Source: Imtechella halotolerans
GTDB taxonomy: Bacteria; Bacteroidota; Bacteroidia; Flavobacteriales; Flavobacteriaceae
Length of the DNA: 64,000 nt
Assembly (NCBI RefSeq): GCF_028743515.2
Contig: NZ_CP117969.2
Location: 1,831,501 to 1,895,500 of the forward strand
Direction of reading: 5' to 3'
A program made the position numbers and the translations under genes. Positions within the stretch are counted from its first letter, which is position 1; each line of letters starts with the position of its first letter. The notes under the pieces were generated by a model. The model saw only the letters and a program-made list of their open reading frames with translations. It was not told the DNA's origin and did no database searches. Shown piece by piece: positions 9,004-16,480 of the stretch.

Positions 9004-10551
9004 TTACTTAGGAAGTTTTTTAATAAAAGATGATGGGGTAAAGCCAGTCTCTTTTTTAAAGATAGCTGCAAACTTACTATGAGACGAGAATCCACATTCG
9101 GAAGACAAATAACTAATTTTATAATGTAAATAAGCGGGATCATTTTTCATTTTTTCAATTATATAAGAAATCCGTAATTGATTAATATAGTTATTAAAAT
9201 CCTTTTTTTTGTGCTTATTAATTACCCAAGATAAGTATTTTGGGTTGATCTTAAATTTAGCTGAAAGCTCCGTCAAAGTGAGTCCAGCATCAGTAAATTC
9301 ATTACTATTCTCAAATTCTTGCAACATATCTATAATCGTCTTTTCTGTTTCTTCAGGCATAAAACGATCCATAGATTCATTGGTACTCTGCTTTAAACTT
9401 TCATTTTCGGAAACAACTAGATCTTTTACAACTACTTTTTGCCCTTTAATCTGTTTAACCTTAGACGGATTTCTCTTAACAATTAATAGATACAAAACAC
9501 TACCCACGAACAAGATTGCTATACCCGAAATAATTATATAAACAAAAGAAAAACCTCCTCGTTGTTTTTCAACAAATCGATTGAACTCTGAATTTGCGAC
9601 AGACTTTACTGCTTTTAAATTATCATCTTTAGCAGCAACATATTTTTTATGATATATGGCATAATTCTCCACATCCCTTATTTCACCATAATATCTTGAT
9701 AAATCTCTATAAACCAATTCCAACAATGCAGCATACTGTGTAGATTCGGCTATTTTAAGGGATTTTATTAGATATAAGTTTGCTACATCGTATTCTTTAC
9801 TTTCAAGAGAAATCAACCCCTTTCCATGGTAAACAATACCCTCCCATTGTGAATTTAAAACACCAGATTTAGCGAGTAAATTCAATGATTCATCATAATA
9901 GTACTTAGCTGAATCATATTGTCTAAGAAAAAGAAAACTTCTTCCTAGCATTTCAGAGTTTATTCCCAAGGAAAGATCCCTATAGGAAGCATCCTTCTGA
10001 GATTCAAAAAAGATATTAGCATGTTTCAGTAATTCAATTGATTCACCATATTTTTTTTCCCCTATGGCATAATATGCCTTTTCTTGAAAAATGATTCCCA
10101 TATAGCTATCATAGGAACTTTCATCGGTAAACTTGTCACTTATAGCAACTGATTTTTGAAGATAAGTTTTCCCATGATCTGCTAATCCAACTATTCTATA
10201 CTGAGTAGCCAAAAAACCATAAACCCTTGCCATCCATTGATAATTAAGATTAGCACTAGCCAATTCTTCAGCCTTCAAAGCATATTCAATCGCTTCGTTT
10301 CGCCTTCCTTGTTTCTCAAGTAAATCAGCCAAAAGCATTAATGATTTCACTTTTTGAATTTCGGTTTTGGAGCCTCTATATAATGAATCAGCAACCTTCT
10401 CAGCCCTTGTCATATCTAGTGCTGAAATCCTTACAGCAACATCATAAAAAATAGAATCAAATTCCTTCTTTTGTCTAATACCAACCTCTTGGGCTAAAAA
10501 AAAGAAAATAAAAAATGGGTACAGTACTATAAAAAGCTTTGAGATATACAT
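9004..10551 (-). CDS. Membrane-anchored TPR / AraC-family transcriptional regulator
   Basis: Protein of 515 residues. An N-terminal hydrophobic segment (residues 5-20) is followed by TPR-type helical repeats (about 35-300), a transmembrane segment (about 335-357, FVYIIISGIAILFVGSVLYLLI) and a C-terminal AraC/HTH_18 DNA-binding domain (about 410-512) with the family signature SYLSSECGFSSHSKFAAIFKKETGFTPSSF, here recognised by GFSSHSKFAAIFKKETG. The layout (periplasmic TPR sensor, one membrane span, cytoplasmic AraC domain) is common in Flavobacteriia and resembles hybrid sensor-regulators that act from the membrane. It lies 314 bp upstream of the adhesin on the same strand, and control of the adhesin module is plausible but not shown. 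The signal it senses is unknown. Confidence 0.88.
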   Translation of the reverse strand: MYISKLFIVLYPFFIFFFLAQEVGIRQKKEFDSIFYDVAVRISALDMTRAEKVADSLYRGSKTEIQKVKSLMLLADLLEKQGRRNEAIEYALKAEELASANLNYQWMARVYGFLATQYRIVGLADHGKTYLQKSVAISDKFTDESSYDSYMGIIFQEKAYYAIGEKKYGESIELLKHANIFFESQKDASYRDLSLGINSEMLGRSFLFLRQYDSAKYYYDESLNLLAKSGVLNSQWEGIVYHGKGLISLESKEYDVANLYLIKSLKIAESTQYAALLELVYRDLSRYYGEIRDVENYAIYHKKYVAAKDDNLKAVKSVANSEFNRFVEKQRGGFSFVYIIISGIAILFVGSVLYLLIVKRNPSKVKQIKGQKVVVKDLVVSENESLKQSTNESMDRFMPEETEKTIIDMLQEFENSNEFTDAGLTLTELSAKFKINPKYLSWVINKHKKKDFNNYINQLRISYIIEKMKNDPAYLHYKISYLSSECGFSSHSKFAAIFKKETGFTPSSFIKKLPK

Positions 10552-10588
10552 TCAATTACTAATGAAGATTTGCTTTTGATTAGACCCG

Positions 10589-10735
10589 CAAAAGTATGAA
10601 AAGTCACAAATTTAGAGGATTTTTATTACAAAAAAGTCAAAGACATTCAACACATTTAACATCTAATAGATCAATTTAATCGACACAATTACTCTAAACC
10701 TCTCTCACGGATCTAGTTTAAATACCATAAATTTG
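10589..10735. promoter_or_regulatory. Divergent promoter region between the AraC regulator and the MepB-like gene
   Basis: On the minus strand TACTTTTG (10596-10589) lies 38 bp before the regulator start. On the plus strand TAAATTTG (10728-10735) lies about 80 bp before the MepB-like gene. Both match the TAnnTTTG -7 element. I see no convincing -33 partners, so each is only a candidate. Confidence 0.35.
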
Positions 10736-10817
10736 CTTCAATACTCATTCTATAACAACCATAGTTAGTAAACCAAATAGGCCCCAACAAACAATCTTGA
10801 CTAGATCTCTTAATCAA

Positions 10818-11312
10818 ATGAATTTTTTACTAGACCATATAAAAGTTAACATCTATGACAGATGCGAACTACAAGTTTCAAATTATCGATTAGAATCAGA
10901 AAGTAAGGAATATGCAGCATGTAGATTTGATTTGAATGGGCTTCATATTATTAGTCGAAATTCAAAGATAACTACTAAAAAAACGGGGCAATTTGTAACA
11001 TTCTGGCAGCGAAATGGAAAAGGCACAATAGCTCCTTTCCACCAATATGACTATTTTAATTTCTTTATAGTCAACGTCCAAAATGACGATAGAATTGGTC
11101 AATTTGTATTCCCAAAAACAGTTTTAATTAAGAATGGAATAATTTCAAGCGATAAAAAAGAAGGCAAAAGAGGTTTTCGTATTTATCCAATTTGGGATAA
11201 TCCCGACAACAAACAGGCTAAAGCCGCCCAGCTTTGGCAACTTAATCATTTTTATGAAATTAAAGATATACTTGATTTTAATAAAATAAAAGAGCTCTAT
11301 AATACTTATTAA
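10818..11312 (+). CDS. MepB family protein
   Basis: Protein of 164 residues from the ATG at 10818 (MNFLLDHIKVNIYDRC); the frame is open from a TTG at 10797, but the ATG is preferred. It shows the MepB family features: CRFDLNGLHIISRNSK followed by KKTGQFVTFWQRN, a central YFNFFIVNVQ strand, FVFPKTVLIKNGII, and a C-terminal FRIYPIWD...AAQLWQLNHFYEI. In Staphylococcus, mepB lies in the mepRAB multidrug-efflux operon and its biochemical role is not established. Here it stands alone before the arsenic operon with no MATE pump nearby. No signal peptide is seen, so it is cytoplasmic. Confidence 0.85.
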   Translation: MNFLLDHIKVNIYDRCELQVSNYRLESESKEYAACRFDLNGLHIISRNSKITTKKTGQFVTFWQRNGKGTIAPFHQYDYFNFFIVNVQNDDRIGQFVFPKTVLIKNGIISSDKKEGKRGFRIYPIWDNPDNKQAKAAQLWQLNHFYEIKDILDFNKIKELYNTY

Positions 11313-11433
11313 AACGTAAGTACTTCTAAAAAAAAGTATTTGTAATTAAAATTACAGTACATACAATACATTTTTTTTTCAATTTTAGATCAAAATAACA
11401 TTTTACATATAGTGTTTTTCAAAATGTTTATCG

Positions 11434-11449
11434 TAATATTGCAATATTA
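11434..11449. promoter_or_regulatory. Palindromic operator candidate for the ArsR repressor
   Basis: TAATATTGCAATATTA is a perfect 16-bp palindrome ending 12 bp before the arsR start codon. ArsR/SmtB repressors bind AT-rich palindromes over their own promoters and release on arsenite binding, so this is the most likely operator. A second, weaker inverted repeat (TGTAATT-AA-AATTACA) lies at 11341-11356. Confidence 0.6.
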
Positions 11450-11460
11450 AATATCTAAAA

Positions 11461-11787
11461 ATGGGAGCAACTAAAACAGAACACTTTACAGAGCAACAGA
11501 ATAGAATGGCGTCGATTGCAAAAGCCTTAGGTCATCCTGCACGGATAGCAATCATTGAATACCTTTTAAAGGTAAACGCTTGTATTTGTAGTGACATTGT
11601 GGAAGAGCTTCCTCTGGCACAACCAACCATATCGCAACACCTCAAGGAGTTAAAAAATGCTGGATTAATTAAAGGAGAAGTTGAAGGAAATGCGATATGT
11701 TATTGCGTTAACCCCGAAACATTTGAAATATTAAAGGGCTATTTTAACAACATAATCAATACCGTATCCAACAATAAATGTTGTTAG
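11461..11787 (+). CDS. arsR: ArsR/SmtB family metalloregulatory repressor
   Basis: Small winged-helix protein of 108 residues. The helix-turn-helix covers about residues 40-75 (SDIVEELPLAQPTISQHLKEL, recognition helix QPTISQHL). A Cys-X-Cys pair (C41, C43 in NACICSDIV) corresponds to the ELCVCDL arsenite-binding motif of classical ArsR proteins; C80 and C82 and a terminal Cys-Cys (107-108) give further thiols. It is the first gene of an ars operon (42 bp before arsM), behind a 16-bp palindrome, which supports autorepression relieved by As(III) or a similar thiophilic metalloid. The metalloid is inferred from the downstream genes. Confidence 0.92.
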   Translation: MGATKTEHFTEQQNRMASIAKALGHPARIAIIEYLLKVNACICSDIVEELPLAQPTISQHLKELKNAGLIKGEVEGNAICYCVNPETFEILKGYFNNIINTVSNNKCC

Positions 11788-11828
11788 CAACATACTAAAC
11801 TCACCATACACTTAAAATAATTAATACG

Positions 11829-12668
11829 ATGAACACAGAACAAGAAATAAAAGAAATGGTAAGGCAGAAATATAGCGAAATAGCCTTACAAGATAAAGAA
11901 ACTAACACTGCCTCTTGTTGTGGCGCTGGTGGATGTACTACTGAAGTTTATAATATTATGAGTGAAGATTATGACGAACTTAGCGGATATAACCCAGAAG
12001 CAGATTTAGGGTTAGGTTGCGGTCTTCCTACCCAATTTGCTAAAATCAATAAAGGAAATACGGTAATTGATTTAGGAAGTGGTGCAGGAAACGATTGCTT
12101 TATTGCAAGGGCTGAAACAGGTGATACTGGCAAAGTTATCGGCATTGACTTTACAGAAGCAATGATTGACAAAGCACGTTCCAATGCTGAAAAATTAGGT
12201 TATAATAACGTAGAGTTTAGAAAAGGAGATATAGAAAGAATGCCTGTAACAGCAAATATAGCTGATGTAATTGTCAGCAACTGCGTATTGAATTTAGTTC
12301 CTAACAAACAAGCAGTCTTTTCCGAAATGTTTAGAGTTCTTAAACCTGGAGGCCATTTCAGTATCTCTGATATTGTAGTCACCGGACAACTTCCTTCCGA
12401 ACTTCAAAATGCTGCAGAAATGTATGCAGGCTGTGTTGCGGGTGCCATCGATAAAGAACTATATCTTTCCTTTATATCAAAGGCTGGATTCACCAATGTT
12501 GTCATACAAAAAGACAAACCTATTAATGTTCCATCTGACATACTTAAAAACTATTTATCGGAACAAGATATTACTAAATACCTATCAAAAGACAGCATCA
12601 TTCGAAGTATTACAGTATATGCTGAAAAACCAATAACGGAATGTAGCCCGGGTTCAGGTTGCTGTTAA
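11829..12668 (+). CDS. arsM: Arsenite S-adenosylmethionine methyltransferase
   Basis: Class I SAM-dependent methyltransferase of 279 residues. Motif I is DLGSGAGND (81-89), acidic loop GIDFTEAM (105-112). The arsenite ligand cysteines typical of ArsM are present: C64 in LGLGCG and C202 in YAGCVAGAI. An N-terminal CC (30-31) and a C-terminal cluster (C272, C278, C279) are extra. The enzyme methylates As(III) to volatile or less retained methylarsenicals, giving detoxification without an efflux pump. It sits second in the operon, between arsR and a phosphatase-type arsenate reductase (17 bp gap), so As(V) reduction feeds methylation. Confidence 0.93.
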   Translation: MNTEQEIKEMVRQKYSEIALQDKETNTASCCGAGGCTTEVYNIMSEDYDELSGYNPEADLGLGCGLPTQFAKINKGNTVIDLGSGAGNDCFIARAETGDTGKVIGIDFTEAMIDKARSNAEKLGYNNVEFRKGDIERMPVTANIADVIVSNCVLNLVPNKQAVFSEMFRVLKPGGHFSISDIVVTGQLPSELQNAAEMYAGCVAGAIDKELYLSFISKAGFTNVVIQKDKPINVPSDILKNYLSEQDITKYLSKDSIIRSITVYAEKPITECSPGSGCC

Positions 12669-12684
12669 CTACAAAATAATTCTT

Positions 12685-13311
12685 ATGTATCAAAAGCTGA
12701 TCGAAACTATCGAAAATAGTGTACTCACCAAATTGGTAAATGAAGACCGAAAAATTGTACTTCATCCACTAATCGACTATATTCAAGATAAAATTAATGC
12801 TCAGGAGCACATACTTCTTAACTTTATCTGTACACATAATTCTAGAAGAAGTCATTTATCTCAGATATGGGCCCAAACAGCTGCAGCCTACTATAATATT
12901 GCAAATGTGCATTGCTATTCAGGAGGAACTGAAGCGACTGAATTATTTCCGAAGGTTGCGGAAATTTTGAAAAATCAAGGTTTAAATATTTTTAAAATAG
13001 CTGAAAGTTCCAATCCTATATATGCCATAAAATACAGTATTAACGCGCCTGCAATTATAGGTTTTTCAAAGTCCTTTGATAATCCATTTAATCCATCAGG
13101 AAGTTTTGGTGCTGTAATGACCTGTTCTCAGGCAGATGAAGGTTGCCCTTATATTGCTGGAGCGGAAAAAAGGATACCTGTTCGATATGAAGATCCAAAA
13201 TCATCGGACAAAACACCTCAACAGAATGAAATATATACTCAGCGAAGTTTGCAAATCGCCTCTGAAATGTTCTATGTTTTTTCATCCTTGATAAATAAGC
13301 GTCCAAATTAG
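12685..13311 (+). CDS. Low-molecular-weight phosphatase-type arsenate reductase (protein-tyrosine-phosphatase family)
   Basis: Protein of 208 residues. The P-loop CX5R (C49-THNSR-R55, followed by S56) is at about residue 49, later in the chain than in classical ArsC (C10) because of an N-terminal extension of some 40 residues. Proteins of this type in Bacteroidota ars operons are annotated as arsenate reductase or protein-tyrosine-phosphatase. Additional cysteines (in MTCSQADEGCPY) could form the redox relay that thioredoxin-coupled ArsC enzymes need. Third gene of the ars operon and followed by a hairpin overlapping its stop codon. Arsenate reduction is inferred from family and context. Confidence 0.88.
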   Translation: MYQKLIETIENSVLTKLVNEDRKIVLHPLIDYIQDKINAQEHILLNFICTHNSRRSHLSQIWAQTAAAYYNIANVHCYSGGTEATELFPKVAEILKNQGLNIFKIAESSNPIYAIKYSINAPAIIGFSKSFDNPFNPSGSFGAVMTCSQADEGCPYIAGAEKRIPVRYEDPKSSDKTPQQNEIYTQRSLQIASEMFYVFSSLINKRPN

Positions 13312-13325
13312 GGCGCTTATTAAAA
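13294..13325 (+). terminator. Terminator of the arsenic operon
   Basis: The stem AATAAGCG (13294-13301) pairs with CGCTTATT (13314-13321) and overlaps the stop codon of the last ars gene. The following tract is A/T-rich but not a clean run of T, so efficiency is uncertain. Confidence 0.55.
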
Positions 13326-13561
13326 TATAAATTTTTGCCATCCACAATATTCATTCTAACTTTTAGACCCCAATAGAATTGCTTTTTGATAGTTTATTTT
13401 AGGTTAAAAACAACAAGGACTTCTGTAATATATTTACTATATTTTTTTTAAATTTATCGTACTACATAGAAAACAAAGGTTTTTTTAGTTTACAAACTAC
13501 AACCACCTCCCCTACATGAAGGTTCAGGTAGATTATTCAAACATTTGCTAGTGCTTTTATT

Positions 13562-14539
13562 ATGGATATAAAGAAAAGATTTGACCGCATTCTAAGTGTA
13601 TTCATTCACTTACAATCTAAGCCAATAGTAACAGCCCAAGAACTAGCCGAACGTTTTAATGTTAGTCTACGAACTATATATAGAGACATTAGATCCTTAG
13701 AACAGGCTGGTGTACCCTTGTATAGCGAATCTGGAATAGGATACTCTATCGTTGATGGCTATAAGATTCCACCCACCTTATTTACCCAAGAAGAGGCTCT
13801 GAGTTTTGTTGCTGCAGAAAAAATAATGAATGTCTACGTAGATAAGGAATTGGGCGAACACTTTTCATCAGCCCTATTTAAAATGAAATCGGTATTACGT
13901 TCTTCACAAAAAAAAGAAGTATCACATATTTCTCCTTCTGTTTTAATGAGATATGACAAAAATGTATTTAATAAAAAAGTCCCTTCTGCATTATCAACAC
14001 TATTCAAAAGCATTTCAACAAAACACCAAATCATTCTTGAATATAAAAATAATAGTGAAAATTCAGTATCTCAACGCATTGTTGAACCAATAGGGGTTTT
14101 TCTTGAAAACAATTACTGGTATCTCATAGCCTATTGCCATTTAAGGGATGGCTATAGACAATTTAGGGCAGATAGAATTCAATCCATAAAATTATTGGAT
14201 ATTGAATTTACACTTAAACATGAAAATCTGGAGGCCTATTTACCATCAAAAACTAATGACAAAAATGTATCAGTACGCATTTTAGTAGAAAAATCAATAG
14301 CTTCCTATCTTGTATGGGATAGAAATTATTATGGTTTTGTAGAAGAAATTAATTGTGGAGACAAGGTTGAAATGCGATTTATGATGAATAGTTTAAACAA
14401 TGGATTTGCACGTTGGTATTTAATGTTTGCCGATAAAGCTGATATTATTGAACCCGATGAGCTCCATTCTCAAGTGCTGCATTTACTAGAAAAAAGTAGA
14501 ACTAGAATAAATGAAAAAAAAGTCCCTTCAAACAAATGA
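13562..14539 (+). CDS. YafY-type transcriptional regulator with HTH_11 and WYL domains
   Basis: Protein of 325 residues. An N-terminal HTH_11 domain (about 5-60, ELAERFNVSLRTIYRDIRSLEQAGVP with core VSLRTIYRDIRSLE) is followed by a WYL domain (about 140-310) containing NNYWYLIAYCHLRDGYRQFRADRI, here identified from YWYLIAYCHLR and FRADRI. WYL regulators often sense nucleic-acid or small-molecule ligands. Convergent with the DinB-like gene, with which it shares a terminator hairpin. Nothing identifies its target, and it is unlikely to belong to the ars operon because a 250-bp gap with a hairpin separates them. Confidence 0.9.
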   Translation: MDIKKRFDRILSVFIHLQSKPIVTAQELAERFNVSLRTIYRDIRSLEQAGVPLYSESGIGYSIVDGYKIPPTLFTQEEALSFVAAEKIMNVYVDKELGEHFSSALFKMKSVLRSSQKKEVSHISPSVLMRYDKNVFNKKVPSALSTLFKSISTKHQIILEYKNNSENSVSQRIVEPIGVFLENNYWYLIAYCHLRDGYRQFRADRIQSIKLLDIEFTLKHENLEAYLPSKTNDKNVSVRILVEKSIASYLVWDRNYYGFVEEINCGDKVEMRFMMNSLNNGFARWYLMFADKADIIEPDELHSQVLHLLEKSRTRINEKKVPSNK

Positions 14540-14551
14540 AAGGACTTTATA
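14519..14551. terminator. Bidirectional terminator between the WYL regulator and the DinB-family gene
   Basis: AAAGTCCCTTCA (14519-14530) pairs with TGAAAGGACTTT (14537-14548) with one C/A mismatch and a 6-nt loop. A-rich and T-rich flanks allow use in both directions. The stem overlaps the stop codon of the WYL gene. Confidence 0.7.
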
Positions 14552-14555
14552 TTAC

Positions 14556-15026
14556 TTAAAGGGTCTCCCAAAAAAACGGAGGCTGTATATCTAAAGCTCT
14601 TAAATAGACGTATGCCTGCCCTCTATGATGTATTTCGTTATCTATGAAATAGAAAATATGTTGCTTGATTTGAAAATTATACTCCCCAAAAAGTACGAAC
14701 TCCTTTTGGAAATCTGATTCCGGAATTTGAACAAATAGCTCATTAATTGCCAATGTATCTTCATCCCATCGTTTAAGTAATTCCTCCTTTGTCTTAAAAG
14801 TTGGCTTTTCATCAAACTTCATAGACTTATTCATCACTATAGACTTCAAAGATGGTGTTGCAATGGCTATAAATTCTGCACACATTTGTGAAAACGGACG
14901 CATGCCTCCTATAGAGAATTCAAACAAGTCCTTTTCTGGGAATACTTCAATTACTTTGCGGGTCAATCGGCGTTGAGCTTGCCAATACTCTAACAGTTCG
15001 TTTTTTGATAGAATTTCATTTTTCAT
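14556..15026 (-). CDS. DinB family protein
   Basis: Protein of 156 residues with the four-helix-bundle pattern of the DinB/YfiT superfamily. The third conserved His region is present as FIDNEIHHRGQAYVYLR, read here in DNEIHHRGQAYVYLRALD, and a first-helix WQAQRRLTRKVI. The family binds a metal through three His residues and includes thiol transferases, but most members, like this one, have no assigned reaction. No signal peptide. It is transcribed toward the WYL regulator and is bordered upstream by an insertion-sequence relic. Confidence 0.85.
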   Translation of the reverse strand: MKNEILSKNELLEYWQAQRRLTRKVIEVFPEKDLFEFSIGGMRPFSQMCAEFIAIATPSLKSIVMNKSMKFDEKPTFKTKEELLKRWDEDTLAINELFVQIPESDFQKEFVLFGEYNFQIKQHIFYFIDNEIHHRGQAYVYLRALDIQPPFFWETL

Positions 15027-15139
15027 GATTGATACTTTTTATTTGATAAGTCAAATGTAGAAGCGAACTTTGACAACAGTATGTCAACAAGTGCTCCAAC
15101 CAAGAAAAATAAAAATAACTACGAATGAGATCCATTTTG

Positions 15140-15928
15140 GGTTGTGTCGTATTAAACCATTGGAATTCAAGATATCTTTTCAAATTTGCACATTAAGCGG
15201 CCAATGAAAAAAAGTTTTAAACACCGTCGATTTAGAATCAATGATCTGAACCTTTCTAATTATATGTACCACCTCCATGCCGGCCAATGTCATTTGAGCG
15301 GACTCAAATTCCTTAAATCCACTACTAATAGTGATACGCCGTTTGATAGTTCGGTGTTCTTGCTCTACTAGATTGTTCAGGTACTTACATTGATGAACTT
15401 TTATCTTTTTCACTTTACAACTTCGTTTGTTCCATGTTTTTATACCAGAGGTGTAAGCACCACCTTTATGGATATATATTACCTTGGGTTTACCATTATT
15501 CAATATCCCTCTATTGAGAAACTTCTAGTGCGAACCCTTCATACTGCATTTTGTTAACAAAAAATCAACGGTATTACCACATTTATCCACCGCTCTATAT
15601 AAATAGCGATCCATCCCTCCTACCTTGACATAGGTTTCATCCATTTACCAACTATGACTAACACTAGGTATTCTTTTATGCATATTGCTCTCTAACTCTT
15701 TCGAAATCTTGTAAACCCATCGCTGAATCATAGAATGATCTACTATTACGCCTCTTAGTGCCATTAATTCTTCCACATTCCAATAGCCTAAAGTGAATCG
15801 CATTTTAAAATAAACCGCTTGTAAAATCACAACTCTTGGATAACGATGATGCTTGATCATAAAATATCTCTTTAGTAACTCCTAAAAAAGTACTTTTATA
15901 AATCTTCAACATTTAATGCTACAGAACC
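15140..15928 (-). mobile_element. Decayed IS6-family insertion sequence with recognisable terminal inverted repeats
   Basis: GGTTGTGTCGTATTAAA at 15140-15156 and the reverse complement of 15912-15928, GGTTCTGTAGCATTAAA, match at 14 of 17 positions, and the GGTTCTGT start is typical of IS6/IS26-group ends. The 789-bp size fits the family. The single transposase gene inside is interrupted by stop codons. The 8-bp flanks (CCATTTTG and AAAGCAAG) are not duplicates, so no target-site duplication remains. Confidence 0.8.
15180..15860 (-). pseudogene. IS6-family transposase, inactivated by two in-frame stop codons
   Basis: The frame from 15860 encodes the start of an IS6 transposase (HHRYPRVVILQAVYFKMRF, VEELMALRGVIVDHSMIQRW) and is cut by TAA at 15645-15647 immediately before the catalytic MDETYVKV stretch. 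The same frame continues through YRAVDKCGNTVDFLL, meets TAG at 15525-15527, and resumes with GKPKVIYIHKGGAYTSG and VEQEHRTIKRRI to the natural stop at 15180. The DDE residues are thus still readable, with no frameshift, so the decay is young to moderate. A DDE replicative transposase family by homology. Confidence 0.85.
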
Positions 15929-16257
15929 AAAGCAAGAGTTAATGAAATTTCCATTCGATAATGTTGGTAAAAAAATCGAACATTAACTTCTATATTCAAA
16001 TATTAAGCATAGTCTCATATTAAATAAATCAAAAATTACTGTAATATTTTATAAGATTATTTGTATTAAAAAAAATATATTATTATGTTAGTTACTATTA
16101 AACAAACATATACATGTATGTAACCATAAATTCAATTACAAAAAGCTTTCCCAAATGATTTGAATTAAATTTTATAAAATATCAAAATATTATTGCGCAA
16201 TAGTAGGTGGAAGCTGAAAAACCTTAAAGAGTAGGCAATAATTTACAACTTTTAATT
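15929..16257. other. AT-rich intergenic region upstream of the GG-leader peptide gene
   Basis: I see no gene in these 329 bp. The sequence is strongly AT-rich. The only distinct signal is the 12-bp palindrome TATTGCGCAATA at 16191-16202, listed separately. Confidence 0.6.
16191..16202. promoter_or_regulatory. Palindrome TATTGCGCAATA upstream of the GG-leader peptide gene
   Basis: A perfect 12-bp palindrome with a GC core in AT-rich surroundings, 56 bp before the peptide start codon. It may be an operator for the peptide gene. No regulator is adjacent, and a chance occurrence cannot be excluded. Confidence 0.3.
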
Positions 16258-16392
16258 ATGAAATTGGAACGCTTACGTTCAAAGAAGTATGCAAAAGTTG
16301 AAAACTTGCAACAAATTGTAGGCGGTGATGAGCCAATGTGGTCCCTTGTGATGACTGCTCCAAATCATTTTACGGATGATCTATACGAATAG
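16258..16392 (+). CDS. Small GG-leader (double-glycine) peptide, putative natural-product or bacteriocin-like precursor
   Basis: Open frame of 44 codons plus stop. The N-terminal part is basic and amphipathic (MKLERLRSKKYAKVENLQQ) and ends in IVGG; after the Gly-Gly comes an acidic 21-residue tail with two hydrophobic patches (DEPMWSLVMTAPNHF...). This fits double-glycine leader peptides cleaved by C39 peptidase-ABC exporters, which are common in Bacteroidota. The gene has a strong terminator of its own 27 bp after the stop, as expected for an abundant short transcript, and stands 88 bp before an EreA/ChaN-like lipoprotein gene. No exporter or modification enzyme is in the window, so processing would be by a distant system. 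Function unknown; peptide status inferred from pattern. Confidence 0.55.
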   Translation: MKLERLRSKKYAKVENLQQIVGGDEPMWSLVMTAPNHFTDDLYE

Positions 16393-16418
16393 GATCCCGA
16401 TATGTGATATTTGATTTG

Positions 16419-16450
16419 GATGAGAAACTTTTAAAGGTTTCTCATCTTTT
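16419..16450 (+). terminator. Rho-independent terminator directly after the GG-leader peptide gene
   Basis: A perfect 10-bp stem, GATGAGAAAC (16419-16428) with GTTTCTCATC (16437-16446), an 8-nt loop and a TTTT tail. It isolates the peptide transcript from the lipoprotein gene that starts at 16481, unless readthrough occurs. Confidence 0.85.
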
Positions 16451-16480
16451 CGATTTTAAAATAACATCAATTTTAACTTA

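Noticed and set aside
13834-14034. Minus-strand frame within the WYL regulator
   Set aside because: Antisense to a clear HTH/WYL protein.
15140-15928. Target-site duplication of the IS6 relic
   Set aside because: The 8-bp flanks do not match.
16393-16480. Riboswitch or leader RNA before the lipoprotein gene
   Set aside because: The only structure is a simple hairpin with a T tail directly behind the peptide gene; no conserved aptamer pattern seen.
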